Assembly (NCBI GenBank): GCA_035363115.1
Contig: DAOSEM010000001.1
Span: 1,054,001-1,118,000, forward strand
DNA from: Syntrophales bacterium
Lineage (GTDB): Bacteria > Desulfobacterota > Syntrophia > Syntrophales > PHBD01
Direction: 5' to 3'
DNA: 64,000 bases
The notes beneath the pieces were generated by a model that saw only the letters and a list, made by a program, of their open reading frames with translations, was not told the origin of the DNA and searched no databases. Made by a program: the position numbers and the translations under genes. How positions within the stretch are numbered: position 1 is the first letter of the stretch; each line of letters begins with the position of its first letter. This document shows positions 1-13,400 of the stretch, in pieces.

Positions 1-1274
1 CCGTGGACCTGCTCGGCGCGTATGGGCTGGCCCTCAAGAACGATCCCCGGTTCGTCGGCGCCCGCTACGAGCGCGATGCCTCGGTCGAAAAGTTGAGCCA
101 GGCCAGGGCAGGGCTTCTGCCGAAACTGACGGCCGAGGGGGTGTACACGCAGACGCGGCAGAACATCATCAGCAGTGACAACACCGTCTACGGCCAGGGC
201 TCATCGACCTTTCCCACAACGGAATATTCCATCTCCCTTGTTCAGCCCCTGTTCAACATGGCATCCTGGGCCAGCCTTCAGCGTGCCCGGGCGACGGCCA
301 AGGGGGCGGACCTGAAACTGGAGACGGCGAAGCAGGACATGATGGTCCGGCTGGCCAAAGCCTACCTGGGAGCCCTGGCGACGCGCGACAATCTCGAGTT
401 CATCGGTGTCGAGGAGACGGCGGTGAGCCGGTACCACGAACTCGTCACCGGCAGGTTCAGCTCCGGCCTGACTTCAAGAACGGACTTTCTCGACGCCAAG
501 GCCAGGCTGTCGGATGTCCGGGCGAGAAAGATCGCCGCCCAGAGCAACCATGACGACGCCTTCCAGGCGCTCAGGGAGATCGTCGGGCAGGATATCGAAA
601 AGATTGCCGCCGTCCGTGAAGAGCTGCCCCTGGTCAGCCCGGATCCAAACAACATCGAGACGTGGATCGACGCCACGGTGAAGCAGAGCCCCTCCCTGGA
701 AATGCAGCGGCAGGCTGTGGAGGAGGCCCGACACGAGGTCCGCCGGCAGCAGGCGGGGCATTATCCCTTTATCAACCTGGAAGCGGAATACGACCGGACG
801 AAAACCGAGGGTACCCTTTTCGGGGGCGGCAGCGAAGTCGAAACGGCGTATGTTCTCGCACGGCTGACCATTCCGATCTTCGAGGGCGGTGTCGTGGCTT
901 CCCGCACGCGGGAAGCCAAGAGTCTGCATCAGGCCGCCGCCCAGGAAGAGGAGCGCCAGACGCGGGCAGCCAGAAAGGAAACGCGGGCCGCCTATCTGGG
1001 CGTCATCAGCTCCATCGACCGCGTGAAGGCCCTGCGGGAGGCCCTGGAGGCGCAGAAGATGGTCCTGGAGGCCAAGCGGGAAGGGTATCGGTCCGGTCTC
1101 TACACGATCCTGGCCGTCATGGATGCCGAGCGGGATCTTTACCGGGCGCGCCGTGATTACGCCGTGGCCCGATACGATTACATCATGAACAGCCTGCGCC
1201 TGAAGAAGGCGGTGGGCACCCTGAGCGACGGGGACATCGCCTCCATCAACGACTGGTTTGAAAAGGAGCCGTAA
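1..1274 (+). CDS. TolC-family outer membrane channel (5' end cut by window)
   Basis: Outer membrane efflux/secretion channel of the TolC type, forming a trimeric barrel plus periplasmic alpha-helical tunnel. About 424 residues are visible and align along the whole mature length of TolC: an opening like LLGAYGLALKNDP, the first helical pair with SQARAGLLPKL, a first barrel strand ending near LVQPLFNMASW, the second repeat with LTIPIFEGGVV and a final helix ending in LKKAVGTLSDGDI. Only the signal peptide and perhaps a few residues are missing, and they lie before base 1. The GTG at base 3 is therefore probably not the real start. The gene lies 181 bases upstream of a giant LEPR-XLL protein in the same direction, and the nearby adaptor genes at 40362-47159 are the natural partners. 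Family assignment is secure; the link to export of the giant protein is inferred from context. Confidence 0.93.
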   Translation, partial: VDLLGAYGLALKNDPRFVGARYERDASVEKLSQARAGLLPKLTAEGVYTQTRQNIISSDNTVYGQGSSTFPTTEYSISLVQPLFNMASWASLQRARATAKGADLKLETAKQDMMVRLAKAYLGALATRDNLEFIGVEETAVSRYHELVTGRFSSGLTSRTDFLDAKARLSDVRARKIAAQSNHDDAFQALREIVGQDIEKIAAVREELPLVSPDPNNIETWIDATVKQSPSLEMQRQAVEEARHEVRRQQAGHYPFINLEAEYDRTKTEGTLFGGGSEVETAYVLARLTIPIFEGGVVASRTREAKSLHQAAAQEEERQTRAARKETRAAYLGVISSIDRVKALREALEAQKMVLEAKREGYRSGLYTILAVMDAERDLYRARRDYAVARYDYIMNSLRLKKAVGTLSDGDIASINDWFEKEP

Positions 1275-1331
1275 GGCGGTACGGGTTTGCATGAACCCCG
1301 GAACGCGCCGTTGCAGCAGGTCATGTGATCA

Positions 1332-1380
1332 TCCCGGACCGGGAGCCGGTCAGGCATTCCGTTCCGGGACCCTGTTTTTT
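1332..1380 (+). terminator. possible Rho-independent terminator after the TolC-like gene
   Basis: A 7-bp stem, TCCCGGA at 1332-1338 with TCCGGGA at 1363-1369, encloses a GC-rich 24-base loop and is followed shortly by a run of six T (1375-1380). The stem is short and the loop long, so it may be weak or partial. If it works, the giant gene needs its own promoter in 1381-1455, where no convincing -35/-10 pair is visible. Confidence 0.4.
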
Positions 1381-1455
1381 ATGGCAGGTTTTTTTCCTTA
1401 TCTTCCCGGCGGGGGAGCCGAGCCTGGAAGATGGCGGATTTCTTGAGAGGGCACC

Positions 1456-4400
1456 ATGTGGCGACTGAAAGGCAAGAGCAGGGCGGCGGACAAGTCGAAT
1501 AGGGCGAAGAACGGCCGGGGAAAGAAACCGCGGCCGTACCGGTTCGAGGCCCTGGAGCCGCGCCTCCTTCTCTCTGCGGACGTTGGACTTCCCGTCGATG
1601 ACCTCCAGGCTGTTCCCGGAATCGCGGCGCCGGTGATCGAAGAGGCCGCCCCTGCGGAAGTCGAAACCGTCCAGGCCGGAGACAATCTGGATCCGGCGGC
1701 AGCGGCTGAAACCACCGGCGATGGGACAAGCGGGACCGAGGTCCAGGTCCCGACCGCAACGACGGATGCCTCGGCCACGGACGATGCCTCTGCCACGTCT
1801 TCCGGCGCCACGGACGATTCCTCTCAGGCCGCGGTCCCGACCGCCCAGGACAGCCGCTGCGAACTCATCATCGTCGATCCCTCCGTTCCCGATGCCCAGT
1901 CCCTCATCGATGCCCTGCTCGAAGACTCCGGGAAAGACTGGTCCGTCGTGACCGTCGTGGACGGTCTCCAGAAAGAGAATGCTGCCACGACGGCCAACGC
2001 CGAACAGGGGGACGCAGGTGCTTCCAATCCCGGCATGACCGGCCGGTCCGGTGTTTTCATCTACTACCTCGATGCCGGCAAGGACGGCGTCGGGCAGGTG
2101 ACGGACATCCTGAAGCAGTACACGAACCTCGACGCCGTGTACCTCCTGTCCCACGGCGCATCCGGCGAGATCAGCCTTGGGACGACGGCGGTGCTTCAGA
2201 ACGTGCTGCAGGACCGGGCGGCGGAGATCACGGCCTGGGGCGACTCCCTCAAGGACGGCGGCGACATCCTCCTGTACGGCTGCGACGTGGCTTCGGGCGA
2301 GGCAGGCGTTGAGTTCGTCAGGACTCTGTCCTCGCTGACCGGCGCGGACGTGGCCGCCTCGACGGACGAGACGGGCGCGGCCGAGGCCGGCGGCGACTGG
2401 GACCTGGAATACCGGGCCGGCGAAATCGAGGCGGCGGCCCTCTTTGCATCCGGCGACGGCGGCTACCGCCACCTGATGCAGGACTTCGTCAGCACAAGCG
2501 CCGGCGAGACCCTGACGGGCACCAATTCGGGCGACAATTACATCTTCTCCGACGGCTGGGGCAACGATACCGTCAGCGAGACCGGCACGACCGGAACGGA
2601 CACCCTGAATTTCTCCGCCGTCACGGCGGACCTCACCTTCACCATTCACGCCGGCGGCACCGTCTCCGTGACCGACGGCACGAATACCCTGAACTCCGTC
2701 GCCAACATCGAGCGGATCATCGGCGGGTCGGGCAACAACACCTTCGTCTTCGAAAACGGCGCGGTCTTCGCGGGGACCATCGACGGCGGCACCGGCGGGA
2801 CCAACACCCTCGACTACGCGGCCTGGACCACGTCCGTCACGGTCGACCTGGCAGGCGGGCTGGCCACGGGGACGTCGGGTGTCAGCAACATCCGGAACGT
2901 GCGGGGCGGTTCGGCCGCGGACACCCTGAAGGGTGACGGCCAGGCCAACGTCCTCACCGGCGGCGGCGGGAACGACACGCTGACGGGACGCGCCGGGGAC
3001 GACACGTACCGGATCACCGACGGCGGCGGGATCGACACGATCGTCGAAGTGACCGGCGAAGGCAGCGACACCCTCGACTATTCGCTCTATTCGACAGCCG
3101 TGATGGTGAATCTGGCGACCGGGACGGCGTCGGCCACCACAGGCATCACGTCCATCGAGAACGTCACCGGCGGGGCCGGAAACGACATCATCGTCGGGGA
3201 CGGCAACGCCAATGTCCTGTATGGCGGCGCCGGAAACGATACGATTACCGGTGGCGCCGGCGCGGACGTGCTGGGCGGCGGCATGGGCGTCAACACCCTG
3301 ACCGGCGGGACCGAAGACGACACGTACATGCTGGCAGGCGGGACCGACACGATCGTCGAGAACGCCGCCGAGGGGAGCGACACCCTGGACTACTCGGCCT
3401 ATTCCGCAGGCGTGACCGTGACGCTGGGCGGCGCGGCGACGGGCGTCTCCGGAATCGTGACCAACATCGAGAACGTCACCGGCGGGGCCGGCGACGACGT
3501 CCTCACCGGCGACGACAGGGCCAATGTTCTCTACGGAGGAGCCGGAAACGACAGGCTGAACGGCGGGGCCGGGAACGACACGCTGGCCGGCGGTTCGGGC
3601 GACGATACCTACGTGTTTGCTGCCGGCGGCGGAACCGACACGATTCTGGAGAGTGCCGGCGAGGGAAGCGACACCCTGGACTACTCTGCCTACGGATCGG
3701 CGGTGACGGTGGACCTGGGGGCCGGGACGGCGACGGCCACGGCGGGCGTCGGCAACATCGAGAACGTGACCGGCGGCACGGGCAGCGACACGATTACCGG
3801 CGACGCGAATGCCAACGTCCTGTCGGGCGGGGCCGGGGACGACACGATCATCGGCGGGGCCGGGAACGATACGCTGTCCGGCGGCTCCGGGACGAACACC
3901 CTGACCGGCGGCACGGACGACGACACGTACGTGCTGACGTCCGGCTCGACGAACACCATCACCGAGAACGCCGACGAGGGGAGCGACACCGTCGACTACT
4001 CCTCCTATGCAACGGGCGTGACGGCTGTGCTGGGCGGCGCGGCGACGGGCGTCTCCGGGAACCTGGTCAACGTCGAGAACCTGACCGGCGGCTCCGGGGC
4101 CGACACGCTGACCGGGGACGCCAACGCCAACATCCTGAAAGGCGGCGGCGGCAACGACATCCTCGCCGGCGGAACGGGGAGCGATACCTACGCCTTCGGC
4201 AACGGCTGGGGGACGGACGTCATCGTCGATTCCAGCACGGCGACGGATACGGATGTGCTGGACTTCTCCACCGTCTCGGCGAACCTGGCCGTTGCGGTCC
4301 TGGCGAGCGGCGCCCTCTCCGTTACAAGCGGGGCCAACGCCCTGAACAACGTGGCCGTTGCGGAGCGGATCGTCGGAGGCAGCGGGAACAACACCTTCAC

Positions 4401-7400
4401 CCTGGCGGACGGCGCGAACTTCGCGGGCTCCATCGACGGCGGCACCGGCGGGACGAACACCCTCGACTACTCCGCCTGGACCACCGACGTGATCGTGAAC
4501 CTCTTCGGCGGCGCGGCGACGGGGATCGGCGGGGCCGTCAGCAACATCCGGAACGCCACCGGCGGCTCCGGGTCGGACATGTTCATCGGTGATGCAAAGG
4601 CAAACGTATTCACCGGCGGCGCGGGCGACGATTACTACTACTTCTTCGTCGACGGGGAGGCCGACACCATCGTCGAGGCCGCCGGTGGCGGCAGCGACAC
4701 CCTGGACTACTCCGAATACGGCGCCTCCGTGACGGTGAACCTGGCGACCGGGACAGCGACGGATGTCGTCAGCGGATTCGCCAACATCGAGAACGTGGTC
4801 GGCAGCACCGAGGTGGACACGATCACCGGCGACGCCAACACGAACTACATCGCGGGTCGGGCGGGGAACGACATCCTGGCCGGCGGCGGCGGGAACGACA
4901 CCTACATCTTCAAGGACGGCTGGGGAACCGACACGATCACGGATTCCGCCGGAACGGACACCCTGGACTTCTCCGCCGTCACCTACGACCTCACCTTCAC
5001 CATCCACACCGACGGGACGGTCTCCGTCACGGACGGCACCAATGCGCTGAGCCACGTCGCCGGAATCGAAAAGCTCATCGGCGGGAAGGTGGACAACACC
5101 TTCGTCTTCGAAAACGGCGCGACCTTCGCCGGGACCCTCGACGGCGGCCGCGGCCTCACGAACATCCTCGACTACTCCGCCTGGACCTCCGGCGTTTCGG
5201 TAAACCTGCCGGCCGGGACGGCGACGGGAACGAACGGGGTCACCGGCATCAACAAGGTCATCGGCGGCACGGCGAGCGACACGATCGCCATCTCCGACAC
5301 CTGGGGGACCGTCACCGTCGGCGACGCCTCCGCGGCCGATACAGACGTCCTCGATCTCTCCTCCGTTTCCGCGGATCTCACGATCACCTTTAACGCCGAC
5401 GGAACCATCTCCGTCTCCGACGGCACGAACGACCTGACGGTCACCTCCAAGATCGAGCGGATCGTCGGCGGCTCCGGGAACAACACCTTCGCCTTCGAGA
5501 ACGGTGCGACCTTCGCGGGCACCCTCGACGGCGGCACGGGCGGGACGAACACCCTCGACTATTCGGCCTATGCGACCGCGGTGACGGTGAACCTGTCCAC
5601 CGGGGCGGCGACGGGCATCGGCGGCGGCGGGGCCGGCAAGTTCAGCAACATCCGGAACGTGACCGGCGGCTCCGGGAACGACACGATCACCGGCGACGCG
5701 AACGCCAACGTCCTGGCCGGCGGTGCGGGCAACGACACGCTGAGCGGCGGGGCCGGCGACGACACGTATGTCTTCGCGGCGGGCGGCGGGACCGACACGA
5801 TCGTGGAGGCCGCGGACGGCGGCAGCGACACCCTGGATTACTCCGCCTGCACGACGGCCGTGGCGGTCAGCCTGGCCGCAGGGACGGCGACGGGCACCGC
5901 GGGCGTCGGCAACATCGAGAACGTGACCGGCGGGTCCGGGAACGACACCATCACGGGCGACGCCAATGCGAATATTCTGAGTGGCGGGTCCGGGAACGAC
6001 ACCCTGACCGGCGGGGCCGGCGACGACACGTACGTCTTCGAAGACGGCTGGGGGACCGACGCGATCACCGATTCCGCCGGCACCGATGCCCTCGACTTCT
6101 CCGCCGTGACGGCCGTCTTGACGCATACCATCTCCGGGAGCGGCACCGTCTCCGTGACGGACGGCACAAATGCCCTGAGCGGGATCACCGGCATGGAGGG
6201 CATCGCCGGCGGCCAGGGGAGCGACCGCTTTGCCTTCGCCAACGCCGCGACCTTCTCCGGCACCATCGACGGCGGGGCGGGGGCGAACACCCTTGACTAT
6301 TCCCTTTATACGACGGCAGTCGTCGTCGACCTGGGGGCCGGGACGGCCCTGGCTACGGCCGTCACCGCCACCGTCGGCAACATTCAGAACGTGATCGGCG
6401 GCTCCGGGGCCGACACGCTGACCGGCGATGCGAACGCCAACATCCTGGCCGGCGGGGCCGGCAACGACGTGCTCACCGGCGGGGCCGGCAACGACACCTA
6501 CGTGTTCAAGGCGGGCGGCGGGACCGACACGATCAGCGATTCCGGCGGAAGCGACACCCTGGACTACTCCGGCTATACGGGAGGATCCGTTTCCGCGAAC
6601 CTGACCGCAGGGACCGCGACGGGGGTGACCGGCGGCTTCAGCGGCATCGAGAATGTGATCGGAAGCTCCGCCAACGACGCGCTGACCGGGGCGGCCGGGA
6701 ACAACGTCTATTCCTTCACCAACGGCTGGGGGACCGACACCATCAGCGATCCCGGCACGACGGGCAATACCCTCGATTTCTCCGCGGTGACGGTGAACCT
6801 GACCTTCACCCTGCACACCGACGGCACGGTTTCCGTAACCGATGGCACGAACGCCCTGAACCACATCGCGAACATCGACAAGCTGGTCGGCGGCCAGGGG
6901 AGCAACCGCTTCGTCCTGGAAGACGGTGCCACCTTTGCCGGGACCCTCGACGGCGGCCTCCTCGGCACAAGCACCTTAGATTACTCCCTCTGGACGGCGG
7001 CGGTGGCCGTCAACCTGGGCGCGGGAACGGCCACGGGGACGAGCGGCATCGTCCACATGGACAACGTGACCGGCGGCGCCGAGGACGATACGATCACCGG
7101 CGACGCCGGCGACAATGTCCTGATCGGTGGACCGGGGGACGACACCCTGGCCGGCGGGACCGGGGACGACACCTACGTGATCACCGCCACGAGCGGGACC
7201 GACACGATCACGGAGGGGAGCGACTACGACGACGGCAGCGACACCCTGGACTATACGGGCTATGCCGGCGCCGTGACGGTGGACCTCGCGGCAGGGACGG
7301 CGACGGGCACGTCCGGGATCGGTGAGATCGAGAACGTGAACCTGGGCTCCGGGAGCGAAACCCTCGCCGGGTCGACCACCGACAACACCTTCATCATCCA

Positions 7401-10400
7401 CAACGGCTGGGGCACGGACACGATCACCAATGCCGGCGTCATGGACTACGACACCCTCGACTTCTCCGCGGTGACGACGAACCTGGTCTTCTCCATCCTC
7501 GCCGACGGATCCCTCACGGTCACCAGCGGCGCCAACACGCTCACGGTCGGGACCGGCATCGACAACATCGTCGGCGGGCAGGGGACCAATTATTTCAGCA
7601 TCGCCGCCGATTCGGTCTTCAACGGATACATCGACGGCGGCGTGGGGACGACGACCCTGGACTACTCCGCCTGGACGGAGGCCGTCGAGATCGACCTCAC
7701 CGCCTACGGGCTCCGGGAAAACACCGGCGACGCCCCGGGCACGAACGGGATCCTGAACATCGACACCATCATCGGCGGGTCCTCCGGGGCGGATTCCCTG
7801 ACGGGCCCCATGGCGGCCAACACCTGGACCATCACAGGGGCGAACGCAGGGACCCTCTCCAACTCCATCGGGACGATCAGTTTCACCTCCTTCGAGAACC
7901 TGACCGGCGCGGCGGACTTCGACGACCTCTTCGCCATCGCGGCCGCCGGGAGCATCAGCGGCACGATCAGCGGCAACGCCTACGGGGTATCCAAGGGCAC
8001 CGACACGGTCCGCCTCAGCGGCGGGACCTTCACCCGGGTGACCTACAGCGTGTTTTCGTCGGATGCAGGGCTGATTTCCCGCGACACCGATAACCTCCAG
8101 TACAAGTACATTGAGGCCGTGGAGGATGCGTCCACGGCGACGACGCGCGTCTTCACCTCCGCGGGAGCGACGGTCAACCTCGGCGCGACGCCCGCCGCCG
8201 GCGAGACCTGGACGGTCACGGTGGACGGCACCGCCTTCAGCCACGTCGTCACGGGGGCCACGACGGCAACGGTGACCTTCAGCGGCGCGCCGGTCGAAGG
8301 GGACGTCTGGACGGTCCGGGTGGGAGCCACGGATTACAATTACACGCTGGGGGCCGGAGAGGGTCTGAGTGCGGCCGTGGCGGGCCTGGCCGCCCTGATC
8401 GACGCGGCGAACGGCTATGCGGCCGCGGCGGAGGGGAATGTCCTTTCCGTCGTCAAGCTTGCCGGGGGCGCGATGACCGTGACGGCCAATGTCACGGACA
8501 CGGCCGGCGCCGCGGCGGCCGTCGACGGAACGACAGCCCTGACCTCGACGGTGGCCCTGAGCGGCACGGTGACATTGAACGACGTCTGGTGGCTTGTCGT
8601 GGACGGGGCCGGCTACAGCCACACGGTGGCCGCCGGCGACACGCTCCCGGGTATCGCCGCCGCCCTGGCGGCCCAGGTCAATGCCGTGAGCGGATACACG
8701 GCCTCCGTGGACAACGGCGTCATCGCCGTCACGAAGCTGGCCGGGGTGGCCATGAACGTATCGACGTCCCTGCCCGCGGCCGTCTCCGCGACCATCGTGA
8801 AAACGGAGGGTCTGGAGTCGGTCGTCGCCGCGCTCGCCGCTCTGGTCGATGCCGCCGCCGACTACGCCGCCTATGTGAGCGGCGACGGCGCTGGCGCTGT
8901 TGCGATCTCGCGGCTCGATGGGGCGACGCCGGGCGTGACCGTCACGGTGCCGGCCCGCGTCACCAAGAGCGTCGTCCTCGCGACGACGGGGGACGACAAC
9001 ATCGACCTCGACTGGGACGGCTCCAACTGGACGGTATCGAGCCTCTACGGAACCTTCGGCGACTTCACCTTCAAGGACCCGACGGGCACGCTGACCCTCA
9101 ACGCCGGGGCCGGCAGCGACACGATCACCGTGGGCGCCGTCGCCAAGGCGGGCGGGCTGGTCATCGACGGCGGGGCCGGGACGGACAGCGTTTCCCTCGA
9201 AGTCGACGCGGTCGCAGGAACACCGAAGTCCATCACCTTCGGCGCCGGCGACGTGCGGCTCGGCGGCGCCGTCCAGTTCGCTTACGCCGGCATGGAGAGC
9301 GGCAAGAACGTCATCGTCAACGCCACCAGCGGGGCGGATACGATCACGCTGGCCTCCTCCGGGGCCAACTACACGGTGAGCGCCGGAACATTCGGCACGA
9401 TCACCCTGGCCGACCCGGGGACAGGCGGCTCCCTCACGATCCGGGGCGGTGCGGGGGACGACTCGATCAGCGCCACGGGCATCACCACCTTCGCCGCGGG
9501 CCTCCGGGTGGAGGGCGGCGACGGGACCGACTCCCTGGCCCTGGGAACGGGCACCTTTGCCAACGTGGCTTTTGCCGCCGACATCGAGACGGTCACCGCC
9601 GACGCCGCCACGATCGCCGACTTCGTCTTCAACGCCCGGCCGGCCACTGCCAACCGGGTCACGGTATCCCGGCCCGAGGCCGGCAAGATCACCATCACCG
9701 ACGTCACGGACATCGGCACCACCACGATCACCATCAAGGATCCCACGTCGTCCCTGACGATCAACACCGACTACAATGCCCCCTACACGACGACGGAGTA
9801 CATCCACCTGCAGGCCCTGGGCAACTTCAGCGCCGACCTGACCCTGGACGGCGGGAGCCTGAACAAGAACCTCGACGGGTCCGACGAGGTCATCATCGAG
9901 GGCAACCTCACCATGACCGGCCACTCCCTGAAGGTCCAGGCCGAGACGATCACCGTCAACAGCGGCGTGACCGTCTCCACGAGCGACGGCTCCGGGCAGG
10001 CGGGGAGCATCGAGTTCGACGGGTACCACATCAACATCGGCACCAACGCCAAGCTCCTTGCCCAGGGCTCGTCCACGGACACGAGCGGCGACATCTCCCT
10101 CCTGGCAGTGGACGACGACGCCCTCCTCACGCCCTTCCTGAGCATCGACCTGACGGACGTGGACGTGACGGTTGCCACGGGCGCCGAGATCCGGGGCCGG
10201 GACGTCACGATCCTCGCCACGGCGGACAGCACGAAGTTCCTCACGGCGGACGACTGGTACACGAACTACCCGGCCAACATCCTGGGCTCCCTGATCGAAG
10301 GACTCACCAAGATCGGGGCCGGCATCGCCGTCGCCCAGGCGGACTCGGACATCGACATCCAGACGGGGACCACGATCACGTCCCGGGATTTCACGGCCTA

Positions 10401-13400
10401 CGCCAAGAGCGCCGTCTATGCCTCCGCGGCGCCCACCACGTTCATGATCGGCGTGTCCCTGGGGATCGCCCTCACCGACGCCACCGTCACCATGGCCGGC
10501 AACCTGACGGCGACCGGCGACGTCACCTTCCGCGCCACGACGGACCAGACCCTCGACGTCGTCTGCGACACCACGGGCCTCAAGGGGATCGCCGGCTCGG
10601 TGGCCATCGGCGTGATCGTCTCCAACGCCAATGCCATTGTTACGGACGACGCCGTCCTGATCGTCGGCGACGACCTCTACGTGCAGGCGGACACGTCGGA
10701 CGCCGTCCGCGTCATGGCGCGGTCCACCGCCGGGAAGGACGGCTCCGTGGCCGTGGCCATCGCCTTTACCTACGAGGACGGCGAGACCAACGCCTTCCTG
10801 GACGGGAAAGCAACCGTCGGCGGGGACGTCGAGGTCAACGCGCTCATGGTCCAGAATTCCGTCGACACGACAAAACTCTTCGTCATCCCGTCGACGGCCA
10901 TCGGGACGTCCGCCTCGGCGGGGGTGGGTGACGACTCCAAGGGCGACTACCTGGACGACGCGAAGGCCGGCGCCATCAGCAAGATCACGACGCCGATCAA
11001 GAACTGGGTGACCAAGAAGTGGTACGAATTCAAGAACAAGCAGCCGGACGACTCCAAGTCCACGGAGCCCTCCTACGACGTCGCCGCGGGGCTGGCCATC
11101 GCGGTGGACACGAACACGACGACGGCCCGGATCGGCGACGGAAACACGGACCTGGACAACAAGAACGGCGAGGTCCAGGCCGCCGGCTCCGTGAAGGTCT
11201 ACAGTTCGATAGCCAACGCCCCCTACGTCAGCGGCGGGGCGGCCACGGAAAACAACGACGACGCGAAGATCCCCAAGGGGAGCAACAAGTTCTCCGGGGC
11301 CTTCGGCGTCACCATCGGCGTCTACGAGAACGACGCCCAGGCCTTTATCAACTCGAACGCCAAGGTTAACGCCGGGGCCGACCTGACGGTCCAGGCGGAG
11401 ACACTGGCTGACTACGTCTGGTCCGGCTGGTCCAACATCGTCGAGCCGACACTGGAGAACCCCACCTACACGACGGAGAACGCCGAGGCGGACATCACGG
11501 TGACGAACGGGGACATCGTCGAGGTGTGCTCCAACAACACCGGCGGCGGCGACGTGGGGACCTGGTACGAGTACATCGGCAACGCGCCCTCGCGCGACAT
11601 CAACCTGGTCACGGAGGACTTCTCCAATACCGACCTCTGGGAGAGCATCAATCCCTATGCCCGGAAAGCCCTGGGCCTCATCACCAACCTGACGACCTAT
11701 ATCAACAGTGACCTGGGAACGTCCAACTGGCTGGCCAACGACTGGACCTCCGCCACGGCCTCGGGGGAGGCCCTGGCCATCGCCGGGGCGGTCACCTTTC
11801 TGGATCTGACGAACAGGGCCGGGGCGGTCATCAAGAGTGACGCCCTGATCAACCAGGAGGCCGACGCCACACCGCTGACGGACCGGAACGTCATCGTCCA
11901 GGCGGTGAACCATAACGAGTCCGTTCATTTCATCGGCAACATCAGCCTCCCCGATCCCATCGGCATCGTCAAGGACTGGGACCGGACGAAGAGCGCCAAG
12001 GAGAACCTGAAGGAGGGCTTGGATCCCAGCGGAACGAGCGGTGACAAGGGGGCCGTCGGCGTTTCCATCGGAATCTTCCTGTACAACGACGACGCGATCG
12101 CCCGGATCGAGGACGGGGTCCTCCTCGACGCGGACAGCCTGAACGTGGACGCCGAGACCGTCGTCCTCGACATCACCCTCGGCGCCTCCGGCGGCAACTC
12201 GGAGAACCTCGCCGTCAACGGCGTGGTCCTGGTCAACGTGGTCCAGAACCGGACCATCGCCCAGATCGCCAGCGGTGCCGTCATCGACGTCGGCTCCGGC
12301 GATGCCGGAGACGGGTCCTCGGCGGTGAGCGTCGCTGCGACGGACACGTCCTACGTCATCTGCGTGGCCGGCAGCGTCGCCGTGTCGGAGGCGACCGGGA
12401 TCGGCGCCTCCGTGGGCGTCAACTACGTCAGCCGAGACACCCAGGCGGTCATCGGGGACCTCGCGACGGACACCCCCACGGCCGCCCTTGACAAGGGGAG
12501 TTTCACCTCCGTCGGAAACGTCAAGGTCGAGGCGAAGAACGACGGCTTCATCGGGGCCTTCGCCGTCTCCGGAGCCATCGCCGCGCCGAGCAACAAGCCC
12601 GAGAGCCCGACGACCAAGCCGAACAATCCCGGCACCGGCGGCACCCAGGGATCCGACGGATCGTCCAAGAGCAACTCCGACCTGTCCAACTGGCAGTCCA
12701 AGTGGGGCGACCTGCTGAAGGAAGGCGTGGACAAGGGCAAGCTCTCCGGCAACATCGCCAGCACGACGAAGACGGAGACCAGCCAGACGTCCCAGAACAA
12801 GTCGGGCGTCGGCGTCTCCGGCTCCGTGGCCATCAACATCGTCGACGACGACGCCCGGGCCTACGTGCTCAACACGGGCGCCTTCACCGTCTCCGGCGGG
12901 GTCCTCGACCTCGACGCCGCGAACAGCACGGGGGTGATCTCCCTGGCGGGCGCCGTGGCCTTCGCCAAGAGCACCGGCACCGGGTCCGCAACGGGAGTCG
13001 CCGGCGGCTTCGCCATCAGCGTCCTCTCGGGCACCACGGATGCCTATGTCGACGGGGCCGTGAGCCTCGCGACCAGGGGGCTCACGATCGACGCGGTCCG
13101 GTTCGGCTGGCTCGTCTCCCTGGCGGCGGGATTCGCCGGCGCCACGGGCAGCAAGGGAACCGGCGTCGCCGGCTCCGTGGGCGTCAGCATCGCGAACTAC
13201 AGCACCGAGGCGGCCCTCCGCAACATCGCAGGCACCGTCTACATCAACGGCGACGTCCTCCTCAACGCGGAGGACGAGACCTACCTGATCGCCATCGCCG
13301 GCTCCGCCGCGTTCGGGAGCAAGGCGGGCGTCGGCGTCGCCATCGGCTTCTCCTATACCGAGAACACGGTCCTCGCCCAGCTCTCCGCTCTGGACGACTT

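Noticed and set aside
2500..7800. Regularly spaced repeats considered as a CRISPR-like array.
   Set aside because: The periodicity is in codons, the frame is open throughout and the repeats encode calcium-binding nonapeptides; there are no constant repeats with unique spacers and no cas genes.
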